Assembly: GCA_023435985.1 (NCBI GenBank)
Contig: JAEZKY010000324.1
Location: forward strand, 1 to 36,289
Direction of reading: 5' to 3'
DNA: 36,289 nt
DNA from: Bacillota bacterium
GTDB taxonomy: Bacteria > Bacillota > Clostridia > Clostridiales > Clostridiaceae
Shown in pieces: positions 8,215 through 16,282 of this stretch. Position 1 is the first letter of the stretch; each line of letters begins with the position of its first letter. A program made the translations under genes and the position numbers. The notes under the pieces were generated by a model that saw only the letters and a list, made by a program, of their open reading frames with translations, had not been told where the DNA came from and did not search any database.

Positions 8215-8231
8215 AGCAAAAATTATGCCAA
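8215..8231 (-). promoter_or_regulatory. Sigma-54 promoter of the GpsA-like gene
   Basis: On the minus strand the sequence reads TTGGCATAATTTTTGCT, with the -24 GG and -12 GC separated by 10 nt as required for RpoN. The start site is expected near 8204, giving a leader of about 75 nt. It lies 21 nt past the stop codon of the upstream activator, the same geometry as the PTS promoter at 3758-3774, and flanking bases are also shared between the two loci. Confidence 0.92.
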
Positions 8232-8251
8232 GTTTTTGGAATATTTTGATT

Positions 8252-11176
8252 TTACAAAAACATTCTTACTATTTCTTTTTCTGATTGTGCTAAACGTATA
8301 TTTTTTACTAGATCTTCTTCTCTAATCATATGAAATAATTTTTTTATTTCTTGCCTATTATCTTCTTTAAGTGCCAACATAAAAACTATATCTACCATAT
8401 TTTCATTATTCCATTGAATTGGTTTATTTAGTTTTGCCATAATTATAGCCGGTTTTATGACATTTTCAGGTAATCCATGAGGAATTGCTACTTCATTATT
8501 GAAAACTACATTGCCCATAGATTCTCTTTTATATAGATTCAACATAAACTTATTATTAACAAAACCTTTTTCTTCAAGTAATTCCGCCATTTTATCGATA
8601 ACTTCTTCTTTCACTAAGCAATCCAGATTTAATAAGATCAATTCCTCTGAAATCAAGTTGCTTAGGTTACTATGTTCTACGCTTTCATTTGAATCGTTTT
8701 CACTCTCTATAAGCTTAACTAATCTGTTAATTCCTATTCCATTTAGCATGCTTTCATAATCGATAAAGGGTATATTACCTACTTTAATTTTTATGGTTCC
8801 GCATACCGCTAAAACATCATATTCAATGGATAACTTTATAATTTCACCTTCTATATCTTTCTTATTTATGAAACCCATTGCAAATATTTCTATATTGCTA
8901 TTTTCTCTTTCTAAACGTTTTTCAATATACGTTTTAATACTTAATGCATTACCTTCTCCAGTTAAGCATACTGTTACTATTGCTTTCTTTTTCTTCTTCC
9001 TATCACTTATTTCTGATTTAAATGTACCATTGTATTCTTTAACTTCTTTTAGCATTTCAACAATATTATCTAGGCTTTCTCCTTCTATTGAAGCCCTTCT
9101 AGCTGCTTCTAATGCTAGTAAAGTGTCAACCCTTGCTAAACTTTTAGTCCTGATTCCTGTTCTCTCTTCCACCATTGATGCAAACATTCCTAAAGATCCC
9201 ATATCCACAAGTAATAAACAACCTCTTCCCTCATCTATTGCTTTAACCATTTCAATAGTTTTTTCTAATCCACTTTCTGGTGATTCATCTAAAGCTATTT
9301 CTATTCCTACGGCATCTTCTATACCTAATAATTTATTAACAATATCCGCCATTCCACAAGCAACATGCCCATGCGTAATAATAATCACCTTAACCTTAGG
9401 CTCTACATTAAATACGTCTGAACAGAATTTTTTTATATAAATAGCTATATATGTCACTTCTCTTTTTGGAATCTTTAGTTTTGTTGCCCTTTCTATCATT
9501 AATCTTATCTTTTCTGCTATTTTGATCTCTTGGACCATATTCTTGGTATCTACTTGAATATCAGATTTTGTTATAACTTTTCCAGTCATTACTCTTTCAA
9601 TTGTAAAATTAATGTGGATAGCTAACGCAATGAAAAAACTATTGTTAATAAATTTATATTTTCCCCTGACTAGTTCTAAAATCCCCTCTGTTATGCTTAT
9701 AACCTCAGGTCTCACTATAGTTTTTAGTTCATTTATATTGAGTAACTTTGTAATGTTTTTATTATCAATAATCTTTCCTAACTTATTTTCTACCTTTTCT
9801 AGGAGAATCTTATCTATCTCCTCTTCTCCTATTCCTTCTTGTTCAAGTTTCTTAAACTCATCTTCTATATACTGATATATTTTATTTTCATTTACATAAT
9901 TTTTTATTTCATCCTTATTTTTTTCCTTGTTCTTTATGTCTACATATAAATCATCTATACCAAGATTTCTGACTTTCTCACTTTCCTTCTGTCCTTCAGC
10001 AAAAGCACTTTTGATAGAAATGCCAACATCCTCCATATCAATAACTACTTTATCCGTATTCTTAAACATGTATTTTACATAACTTTTAGCACATATAACC
10101 TGAATATCACTTTTTAATTGACCTATATTAGCTTTGCAATTATACAACATTAAGCATGTTAATACATCTTTAGTTATTAAAAGATTTCTATTTATTCGTT
10201 GAGCCTCTCTAGTTAAAAACATGATTATAATTTCAAGCCTCTCAGACAAAGGTCTTTCCGTTAATTTAGGTAATTCAATAAGCATAGGTATTCTTCTTCT
10301 GAAAGTTAGAAGTAAATTAGACTCTGGATTCTCAGTAGTTGCTGCCAATATAAGAACGTTTACTTTTCTTTCAACATTTGTTTCTCCAAGTCTTCTATAC
10401 TTGCCCTTATCTATCAAATAAAATAGTATTTCCTGCCCTTCTGCTGGAAGTCTATGAATTTCATCTAAAAATAAAATACCTCCATTTGCTTTTTCAACTA
10501 ACCCATTCTTATCAGCATCAGCTCCTGTATATGCGCCTTTTGTAACTCCAAATAATTGAGCAATAAGTAGATTTGGATTTTCCGCATAATCTGCACAATT
10601 AAATATTATAAATGGTGCATTTTTAGGTTTTGCTCTGCTAGATATTGAAAATTCATACATACATTCTGCTAATTCACTTTTTCCTACCCCTGATCCACCA
10701 TAAATTAATGTATGAAGGCCATTTGGCGGATATAGTATTGCTGCCTTTGCTAGATCTATTTTATTTTTAAGGCTTCCTCTGTATCCTATAAGCTTTTTGA
10801 AACTCTCTTCACTTTTATCCTCAGAGTCATCCGATACAACAATGTTTTCTTCTTTTGGTATTACATCATTTTCGTCTTTGAATTCTTGAATCACTTCTTT
10901 TATATTTTTACTTATAATGCTTCGTGAAATATTATAGCCTCTCTCTATCATTAATTCCGTTATTTTTCTCTCTGATAAATTTATATTTTTTCGTAATATC
11001 TCCCTTAAATCTGTTAGAAATAACTCTTTCCTTCTATCTCTAGAGTCTGGAATATTTAGTTCATTTCTCATTTGTATTACCCTTAATCTTGGAATCGATA
11101 AGAATCCTGCAAGCTCTTGATCTGTATAAGGATTTTTTTTATCCTCAGAATTAATAAGTTCAATTAGTTTTTGCAT
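8252..11176 (-). CDS. LevR-type sigma-54 activator with PTS regulatory domains (upstream copy)
   Basis: A 974-residue paralogue of the 3795-6704 protein, alignable end to end. Domains: N-terminal HTH region (1-100), AAA+ ATPase with Walker A GGSGVGKS at 160-167, GAYTGA at 214-219 and Walker B ILFLDE at 234-239, PRD (H521; Tyr580 at the usual second histidine position), mannose-type EIIA (ITHGHVACG, H602), EIIB-like (C737) and C-terminal fructose-type EIIA (AIPHG, H900). The frame is open to an ATG at 11212, but the start at 11176 has GGAGG 7 nt upstream and aligns with the paralogue's start. It presumably drives the GpsA-like gene at the promoter behind its stop codon. It is itself preceded by a sigma-54 promoter, so auto- or cross-activation is likely. 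The main divergence from the paralogue is in the linkers at residues 95-125 and 825-845. Confidence 0.93.
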   Translation of the reverse strand: MQKLIELINSEDKKNPYTDQELAGFLSIPRLRVIQMRNELNIPDSRDRRKELFLTDLREILRKNINLSERKITELMIERGYNISRSIISKNIKEVIQEFKDENDVIPKEENIVVSDDSEDKSEESFKKLIGYRGSLKNKIDLAKAAILYPPNGLHTLIYGGSGVGKSELAECMYEFSISSRAKPKNAPFIIFNCADYAENPNLLIAQLFGVTKGAYTGADADKNGLVEKANGGILFLDEIHRLPAEGQEILFYLIDKGKYRRLGETNVERKVNVLILAATTENPESNLLLTFRRRIPMLIELPKLTERPLSERLEIIIMFLTREAQRINRNLLITKDVLTCLMLYNCKANIGQLKSDIQVICAKSYVKYMFKNTDKVVIDMEDVGISIKSAFAEGQKESEKVRNLGIDDLYVDIKNKEKNKDEIKNYVNENKIYQYIEDEFKKLEQEGIGEEEIDKILLEKVENKLGKIIDNKNITKLLNINELKTIVRPEVISITEGILELVRGKYKFINNSFFIALAIHINFTIERVMTGKVITKSDIQVDTKNMVQEIKIAEKIRLMIERATKLKIPKREVTYIAIYIKKFCSDVFNVEPKVKVIIITHGHVACGMADIVNKLLGIEDAVGIEIALDESPESGLEKTIEMVKAIDEGRGCLLLVDMGSLGMFASMVEERTGIRTKSLARVDTLLALEAARRASIEGESLDNIVEMLKEVKEYNGTFKSEISDRKKKKKAIVTVCLTGEGNALSIKTYIEKRLERENSNIEIFAMGFINKKDIEGEIIKLSIEYDVLAVCGTIKIKVGNIPFIDYESMLNGIGINRLVKLIESENDSNESVEHSNLSNLISEELILLNLDCLVKEEVIDKMAELLEEKGFVNNKFMLNLYKRESMGNVVFNNEVAIPHGLPENVIKPAIIMAKLNKPIQWNNENMVDIVFMLALKEDNRQEIKKLFHMIREEDLVKNIRLAQSEKEIVRMFL

Positions 11177-11266
11177 GCAATCCCTCCATTTTAATACAGT
11201 TGTTTTCTCCATAGTTAATATTGATTCTATTTGTCTCCATACTTTTTATTCCATAACATTATATAA

Positions 11267-11283
11267 AGCAATATCTATGCCAT
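11267..11283 (-). promoter_or_regulatory. Sigma-54 promoter of the upstream activator gene
   Basis: On the minus strand the sequence reads ATGGCATAGATATTGCT, with GG and GC separated by 10 nt as in the RpoN consensus. The start site would be near 11256 and the leader about 80 nt. A lone TTGGCAC -24-like element at 11294-11300 has no matching -12 box. The promoter implies that the activator's own gene needs sigma-54 and an enhancer-binding protein. Confidence 0.85.
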
Positions 11284-11361
11284 TATACATTTTGTGCCAA
11301 ATAAAACTTTTTATTTATATAATATCCTCCTCCTCATGAATTTTTATTTGGAATGTAAAAA

Positions 11362-11396
11362 ATCTCGCAAATAAAAACACTTTTAAACTGCGAGAT
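11362..11396. terminator. Bidirectional hairpin, terminator or activator-binding repeat
   Basis: ATCTCGCA (11362-11369) and its exact reverse complement TGCGAGAT (11389-11396) flank a 19-nt spacer. Six U residues follow on the minus strand and five on the plus strand, so it can act as a terminator in either direction. It also lies about 100 nt upstream of the sigma-54 promoter at 11267-11283, the usual distance for an enhancer site, so a DNA-binding role is an alternative. The stretch 11397-11554 shows no supportable gene. Confidence 0.6.
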
Positions 11397-11554
11397 CTTT
11401 TTATACTTACTATATTACATTGTATTTTTCTTCTTGTATATCATTTTTACTTCAAATTTAGACATTAATTTTACTTTTCTGATTTAAATGCATATTTCAA
11501 AAATCAGCTTATAATTTTTTTTACATACTACTAATATTTTATTAAACAACATTA

Positions 11555-11597
11555 AAGAAAAAAATAAAGGTGGTCGAATCAAAATCGACCACCTTTA
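11555..11597 (-). terminator. Intrinsic terminator of the ilv-leu operon
   Basis: A perfect 13-bp stem (TAAAGGTGGTCGA, 11565-11577, with 11585-11597) and a 7-nt loop lie 14 nt past the ilvC stop codon. They are followed on the minus strand by a long U-rich run. This is a strong Rho-independent terminator. Confidence 0.95.
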
Positions 11598-11610
11598 CTT
11601 TTATATTATA

Positions 11611-12615
11611 TTAATCAACTTTAGCTGTATCAATCCAGCTCATCATGCCTCTTAATTCTTTACCAACTTTTTCAATTGGATGCTCTGCTTCCATTCTTCT
11701 TCTTGCATTAAATCCTGGTCTATTTGTTTGATTTTCCAATAACCAGTTCTTAGCAAATGTACCATCTTGAATTTCAGTAAGAACCTTCTTCATTTCTTTC
11801 TTTGTCTCATCAGTGATTATTCTCTTACCAATTTGATAATCTCCATATTCAGCAGTGTCTGAAATTGAATATCTCATCATGCTTAATCCACCTTGATATA
11901 ATAAATCAACAATTAATTTCATTTCATGCATACATTCGAAATAAGCATTTTCTGGTGCATATCCAGCTTCTACTAAAGTTTCAAATCCAGCCTTAATAAG
12001 CTCTGAAACTCCACCACAAAGTACTGCTTGTTCTCCGAATAAATCTGTTTCTGTTTCGTCTTTGAAAGTTGTTTCAAGAACACCAGCTCTTGCTCCTCCA
12101 ATTCCATTTGCATAAGCTAAAGCATATTGTTTTGCCTTTCCAGAAGCATCTTGATGTACAGCTATTAAGCATGGTACTCCAGCACCTTCTGTATATGTTC
12201 TTCTTACTAGATGTCCTGGTCCTTTAGGTGCAACCATGAATACATCAACATATGCTGGTGGCTTAATTTGTCCAAAATGGATGTTGAATCCATGAGCAAA
12301 TACTAGTGCATTTCCTTCTTCTAAATTTGGAGCAATTTCTTCATTATATATTTTAGCTTGTTTTTCATCTGGTAATAATACCATTACTAAATCAGCTGCT
12401 TTTGCTGCTTCTGCAACAGTTGCAACTTTTAATCCAGCTGCTTCAGCCTTTTCCCAAGACTTACTTCCATTATACAATCCAACTACAACATCTACTCCAC
12501 TTTCATGTAAGTTTAGTGCATGAGCATGACCTTGGCTACCATAACCTATTACAGCAACCTTCTTTCCTTTTAATAAATTTAAATCTGTGTCTTTTTCATA
12601 ATACATTTTTGGCAT
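11611..12615 (-). CDS. ilvC: Ketol-acid reductoisomerase
   Basis: A 334-residue class I enzyme that isomerises and reduces 2-acetolactate (or 2-aceto-2-hydroxybutyrate) to the dihydroxy acid of the valine or isoleucine pathway. The dinucleotide motif GYGSQGHAHALN and the loop GSKSW favour NADPH. The acidic Mg-binding motif DLFGEQAVLCGG and the C-terminal knotted domain with EMKLIVDL are present. AGGAGGG lies 9 nt before the ATG. It is the last gene of the operon, 23 nt after ilvB and just before a strong terminator. Confidence 0.97.
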   Translation of the reverse strand: MPKMYYEKDTDLNLLKGKKVAVIGYGSQGHAHALNLHESGVDVVVGLYNGSKSWEKAEAAGLKVATVAEAAKAADLVMVLLPDEKQAKIYNEEIAPNLEEGNALVFAHGFNIHFGQIKPPAYVDVFMVAPKGPGHLVRRTYTEGAGVPCLIAVHQDASGKAKQYALAYANGIGGARAGVLETTFKDETETDLFGEQAVLCGGVSELIKAGFETLVEAGYAPENAYFECMHEMKLIVDLLYQGGLSMMRYSISDTAEYGDYQIGKRIITDETKKEMKKVLTEIQDGTFAKNWLLENQTNRPGFNARRRMEAEHPIEKVGKELRGMMSWIDTAKVD

Positions 12616-12638
12616 TTTTATGACCCTCCTAATTATTA

Positions 12639-14315
12639 TTAATTGTTATTAATATCTTCTTCACTTATTATTTGATTAATTGGTGCACCAGGTGCAACCA
12701 TAGGAAAAACTTTTTTATCAGTATTAATTAAATAATCTATAAGAACTGGACCCTGTGAATCCAGAGCTTTTCTTAAAACGTCATCTATTTCTTCTACTTT
12801 AGATATTCTAAAAGCTTTAGCTCCAAAGGCTTCAGCAAGTTTCACATAATCTGTTGGTCTATCTAGTGTTGTTTCAGAATATCTTCCTTCATAAAATAAA
12901 TTTTGCCATTGTCTAACCATTCCTAAACAATTATTATTCATAATGACTTGTATTAACGGAAGTTTATTTTTAACTGCAGTAACTAGTTCGTTACAATTCA
13001 TTCCAAAGCTACCGTCTCCAGCAATATTAAATACCCTTCTATCTATTCTGCCTATTTGTGCTCCTATTGCTGCACCAAGGCCATAGCCCATAGTACCAAG
13101 ACCACCTGAAGTTATCAAAGTTCTTTCATTTTTAAATTTAAAGTATTGAGCTGCCCACATTTGATGCTGCCCAACTTCAGTAGATATTATAAAGCTTCCA
13201 TCATTTAATTCATTTAATTTATTGAAAAATAATTCCGGCGTCAGTTCATCGTTAGTTATATTCAATCTCTTAGATTCTTTTAAACTGTTTACTGTTTCAA
13301 TCCATTCTTCGTCTTTCTTTGCCTTAACTAATGGTATAAGTCTATCTAAAACTTCCTTTAAATCTCCTACAATACAGGCATCAACTTTTATATTCTTGTT
13401 TATTTCTGCGGGATCAACATCAATCTGCAATACTTTAGCATTCTTAATATGATTTTGATTACTTATAACTCTATCACTAAATCTAGCTCCAAGCGTTATC
13501 AATAAATCACATTTAGTTGCTGCAATATTTGATGCTTTTGTTCCATGCATCCCTATCATTCCAGTATATAACTCATGATCATTCGGAAATTCTGACATAC
13601 ACATTAGTGATGTTGATACAGGTGAATTTATCTTTTCTGCAAAATTAATGAGTTCACCTGTTGCTCCAGATATTCCTACACCTCCGCCTGCATATATAAG
13701 TGGCTTTTTGCTTTGATTTATTAATTCTACTGCTTCCTGCAACGAGCTTTCTGTAATATATTTTGACTTTCTAATTACTTCCCTTGGAATCAATTTAGCA
13801 TACTGTGTCTTATCTGAAGTTACATCCTTGGGAATATCTATTAATACTGGCCCTGGTCTCCCATCCTGAGCTATATAAAAAGCATCTCTAATTATATCTT
13901 GAAGATCATTAACATCTCTTACAATATAGTTGTGCTTTGTTATTGGCATTGTAATTCCTGTGATATCAACTTCCTGGAAGCTATCTTTTCCAAGTAATGA
14001 CTTAGCTACATTTCCTGTGATAGCTACCATTGGAATTGAATCCATGTATGCCGTGGCAATCCCAGTAACTAAATTAGTCGCTCCTGGCCCCGAAGTTGCA
14101 AGACAAACTCCAACTTTACCGGTAGCTCTTGCATATCCATCAGCTGCATGTGCTGCACCTTGTTCATGACAAGTTAGAACGTGATGGATTTTGTCTTTGT
14201 ATTTATATAATTCATCATATATATTTAATACTGCTCCACCTGGATATCCAAATATAGTATCTACGCCTTCATCAAGTAGAGACTTTATTAGAATTTCAGC
14301 TCCAGTTAATAACAT
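12639..14315 (-). CDS. ilvB: Acetolactate synthase large (catalytic) subunit
   Basis: A 558-residue ThDP- and FAD-dependent enzyme that condenses two pyruvates to acetolactate, or pyruvate with 2-oxobutyrate. The N-terminal GYPGGAVLNIYDEL motif and the catalytic Glu51 in CHEQGAAHAADGYAR are clear; the ThDP-Mg motif runs from GDGSFGMN to NNNCLG. The frame opens at a GTG (14324) that overlaps the ribosome binding site AAAGGAG; the ATG at 14315 has 8-nt spacing and is preferred. The gap of 280 nt upstream to leuB is far larger than others in the operon and contains a structured element. The regulatory partner ilvN is at the other end of the operon. Confidence 0.96.
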   Translation of the reverse strand: MLLTGAEILIKSLLDEGVDTIFGYPGGAVLNIYDELYKYKDKIHHVLTCHEQGAAHAADGYARATGKVGVCLATSGPGATNLVTGIATAYMDSIPMVAITGNVAKSLLGKDSFQEVDITGITMPITKHNYIVRDVNDLQDIIRDAFYIAQDGRPGPVLIDIPKDVTSDKTQYAKLIPREVIRKSKYITESSLQEAVELINQSKKPLIYAGGGVGISGATGELINFAEKINSPVSTSLMCMSEFPNDHELYTGMIGMHGTKASNIAATKCDLLITLGARFSDRVISNQNHIKNAKVLQIDVDPAEINKNIKVDACIVGDLKEVLDRLIPLVKAKKDEEWIETVNSLKESKRLNITNDELTPELFFNKLNELNDGSFIISTEVGQHQMWAAQYFKFKNERTLITSGGLGTMGYGLGAAIGAQIGRIDRRVFNIAGDGSFGMNCNELVTAVKNKLPLIQVIMNNNCLGMVRQWQNLFYEGRYSETTLDRPTDYVKLAEAFGAKAFRISKVEEIDDVLRKALDSQGPVLIDYLINTDKKVFPMVAPGAPINQIISEEDINNN

Positions 14316-14340
14316 TTTATTCACTCCTTTGCTTATAAAA

Positions 14341-14485
14341 TGAAACTTAGCTCCAGGGGGAGTTTTAATCTCCCACTGAAAGTTAGTTGAACTTATACCC
14401 TCAAGGGGTACCTCGTCTAGGGTCGTGCCACTGTTATCTCCTACTTTAATAAAAGATAGGAGTGTTACAGTGGCTAGACATCAGA
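14341..14485. other. Compact multi-hairpin element between leuB and ilvB
   Basis: About 145 nt of GC-richer sequence packed with inverted repeats: a hairpin at 14354-14378 (CAGGGGGAG with CTCCCACTG, one mismatch), one at 14380-14394 (AAGTT/AACTT), one at 14396-14410 (TACCC/GGGTA), and a long one at 14415-14479 whose outer GTCTAG/CTAGAC and inner GCCACTGT/ACAGTGGC arms enclose CTCCT/AGGAG. ACCCT at 14397-14401 could instead pair with AGGGT at 14419-14423, giving a pseudoknot or switch. There is no T-box core or recognisable riboswitch signature and no open frame. It could be a cis-regulatory RNA, a non-coding RNA on either strand or a dispersed repeat; I cannot decide which. Confidence 0.55.
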
Positions 14486-14595
14486 TAAAATAATTGTAAA
14501 TTTGCAATGCACAATTTTAGAAAATAAAATTAAGATTTCAAAATTATATTGTTTTTTCTTTATTGTACATAGCACATTGAAAACTGGAATTATAA

Positions 14596-15669
14596 TTATT
14601 TTGCTTGTAACTTTTTACAAACTAATTTACCCATTTCAACTGTTCCAACTTTTTTCTTACCTTCTGTCATTATATCTCCAGTTCTATATCCATCTTCAAG
14701 AACCGCTAATACTGCGTTTTCAATTGCCTTTGCTTCTTCCTCTAAAGAAAAACTGTATCTAAGCATCATTGCAGCTGAAAGTATAGTTGCTAATGGATTT
14801 GCAATCCCTTTCCCTGCTATATCCGGAGCACTTCCATGAATTGGTTCATACATACCAAGTGTTCCGTCTCCAAGAGATGCTGAAGGCAGCAATCCTATTG
14901 ATCCCGTAACCATACTAGCTTCATCTGATAAGATATCTCCAAATAGATTTGACGTTACTATTACATCAAATTGGTTTGGATCTCTCACTATTTGCATTGC
15001 TGCATTATCAACATATAAATGATTTACTTCTACTTCTGGATAATCCTTAGCTATTTCGTTAACTACACTTCTCCAAAGTTTTGAACTGTCTAAAACATTA
15101 GCTTTATCAACACTTGTAAGCTTTTTGTTTCTCTTCATAGCTATTTCAAATCCACTTTTAGCAATTCTAGTTATTTCATTTACATTATATCTTTCAGTAT
15201 CATAAGCACTCTTTACACCATCAACTTCTTCTGTTCCTCTTTCACCAAAGTAAATACCACCAGTCAATTCTCTTACTATACAGATATCTATTCCATCTTT
15301 AACAATACTATCCTTAAGAGGTGATTCATTTTTTAGTGGTGCATATAAAACTGCTGGTCTTAAATTACAATAAAGATTCATTCCACTTCTTAACTTAAAT
15401 AACCCTTGTTCTGGTCTTACTTTCCCCTTATCCCATTTTGGTCCTCCAACAGCTCCTAGTAAGACTGCATCACTTTTCTTACATATCTCTAATGATGCGT
15501 CTGAAAGTGGTGTTCCCTCTTTATCTATAGCGCAGCCCCCTGCTAGCACATATTCGTAATCAAATCTATGTCCAAACTTATCACCAATAACTTTTAAAAC
15601 TTTTGTGGTTTCTTCTATTACTTCTGGACCTATTCCATCTCCTGGTATTACAGCTATATTATATTTCAT
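14596..15669 (-). CDS. leuB: 3-isopropylmalate dehydrogenase
   Basis: A 357-residue decarboxylating dehydrogenase of the isocitrate/isopropylmalate family, turning 3-isopropylmalate to 2-oxoisocaproate and probably also 3-methylmalate to 2-oxobutyrate in the citramalate route. The start MKYNIAVIPGDGIGPEV and the motifs ELTGGIYFG, NLFGDILSDEAS and EPIHGSAPDIAGK are characteristic. The frame opens 12 codons earlier, at 15705, but GCGGGGG just before the ATG at 15669 and alignment to the family support the shorter form. It lies about 115 nt after leuD. Confidence 0.96.
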   Translation of the reverse strand: MKYNIAVIPGDGIGPEVIEETTKVLKVIGDKFGHRFDYEYVLAGGCAIDKEGTPLSDASLEICKKSDAVLLGAVGGPKWDKGKVRPEQGLFKLRSGMNLYCNLRPAVLYAPLKNESPLKDSIVKDGIDICIVRELTGGIYFGERGTEEVDGVKSAYDTERYNVNEITRIAKSGFEIAMKRNKKLTSVDKANVLDSSKLWRSVVNEIAKDYPEVEVNHLYVDNAAMQIVRDPNQFDVIVTSNLFGDILSDEASMVTGSIGLLPSASLGDGTLGMYEPIHGSAPDIAGKGIANPLATILSAAMMLRYSFSLEEEAKAIENAVLAVLEDGYRTGDIMTEGKKKVGTVEMGKLVCKKLQAK

Positions 15670-15783
15670 TACAAAACCCCCGCTTTTCCAGTTAACATTT
15701 AACACGCATCTTGTAAACTGTTTTATGCCAACTTATATTTTTATTTATACTTATTACTTTTTCACTATTACTTATTATTCTGA

Positions 15784-16269
15784 TTATCTATTTCTTATAT
15801 ACCCTATTAATCCATCATTATCAATAATCTTTTGCATGAATTCTGGGAATGCTTCTCCTTGATACTCTTGATTCTTAGTTAAGTTTTTTATAAGACCTGT
15901 TGAAAAATCAACTTCTAATTCATCTCCTGCAGAAATATTTTTTACTGCTTCATCACATTCTAAAATTGGTAAACCAATATTAATTGAATTTCTATAGAAT
16001 ATTCTAGCAAAAGTCGATGCAATAACACAGCTAACTCCAGCTGTCTTAATTGCAAGTGGTGCATGCTCTCTTGAAGAACCACAACCAAAGTTTTTATTAG
16101 CAACAATTATATCCCCATCTTTTACATTTTTAACAAAATCAACATCTATGTCTTCCATACAATGTGCTGCAAGTTCTTTAGCATCTGATGTGTTTAAATA
16201 TCTTGCTGGAATTATTACGTCTGTATCTACATTGTCCCCATATTTGAATACTTTACCTTTTACGCTCAT
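15784..16269 (-). CDS. leuD: 3-isopropylmalate dehydratase small subunit
   Basis: A 161-residue swivel-domain subunit that pairs with LeuC to isomerise 2-isopropylmalate, and (R)-citramalate in the CimA pathway. The motifs DVIIPARYL and NFGCGSSREHAP are those of the short homoaconitase-like LeuD type, matching the short LeuC next to it. AGGAGG lies 9 nt upstream of the ATG. The gap to leuC is only 13 nt, so the two are probably translated together. Confidence 0.96.
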   Translation of the reverse strand: MSVKGKVFKYGDNVDTDVIIPARYLNTSDAKELAAHCMEDIDVDFVKNVKDGDIIVANKNFGCGSSREHAPLAIKTAGVSCVIASTFARIFYRNSINIGLPILECDEAVKNISAGDELEVDFSTGLIKNLTKNQEYQGEAFPEFMQKIIDNDGLIGYIRNR

Positions 16270-16282
16270 TACTAAATACCTC

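Noticed and set aside
11294..11300. Second -24-like TTGGCAC near the upstream activator gene
   Set aside because: There is no GC at the required 10-nt spacing, so it is not a complete sigma-54 promoter.
11400..11554. Possible small RNA or 16-codon peptide between the two terminators downstream of ilvC
   Set aside because: No convincing promoter or ribosome binding site was seen. The paired hairpins alone do not support a gene.
12402..12623. Plus-strand open frame inside ilvC, with many similar frames opposite other genes
   Set aside because: It lies opposite a well-supported gene, is low in complexity (Leu/Gln repeats) and lacks a ribosome binding site. Similar opposite-strand frames across the window were dropped for the same reasons.
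14341..14485. T-box, ykkC/ppGpp-type or c-di-GMP riboswitch before ilvB
   Set aside because: The T-box core, the CTAGGGTTCCG ykkC signature and the c-di-GMP tetraloop receptor pattern are all absent. It is kept only as an unassigned structured element.
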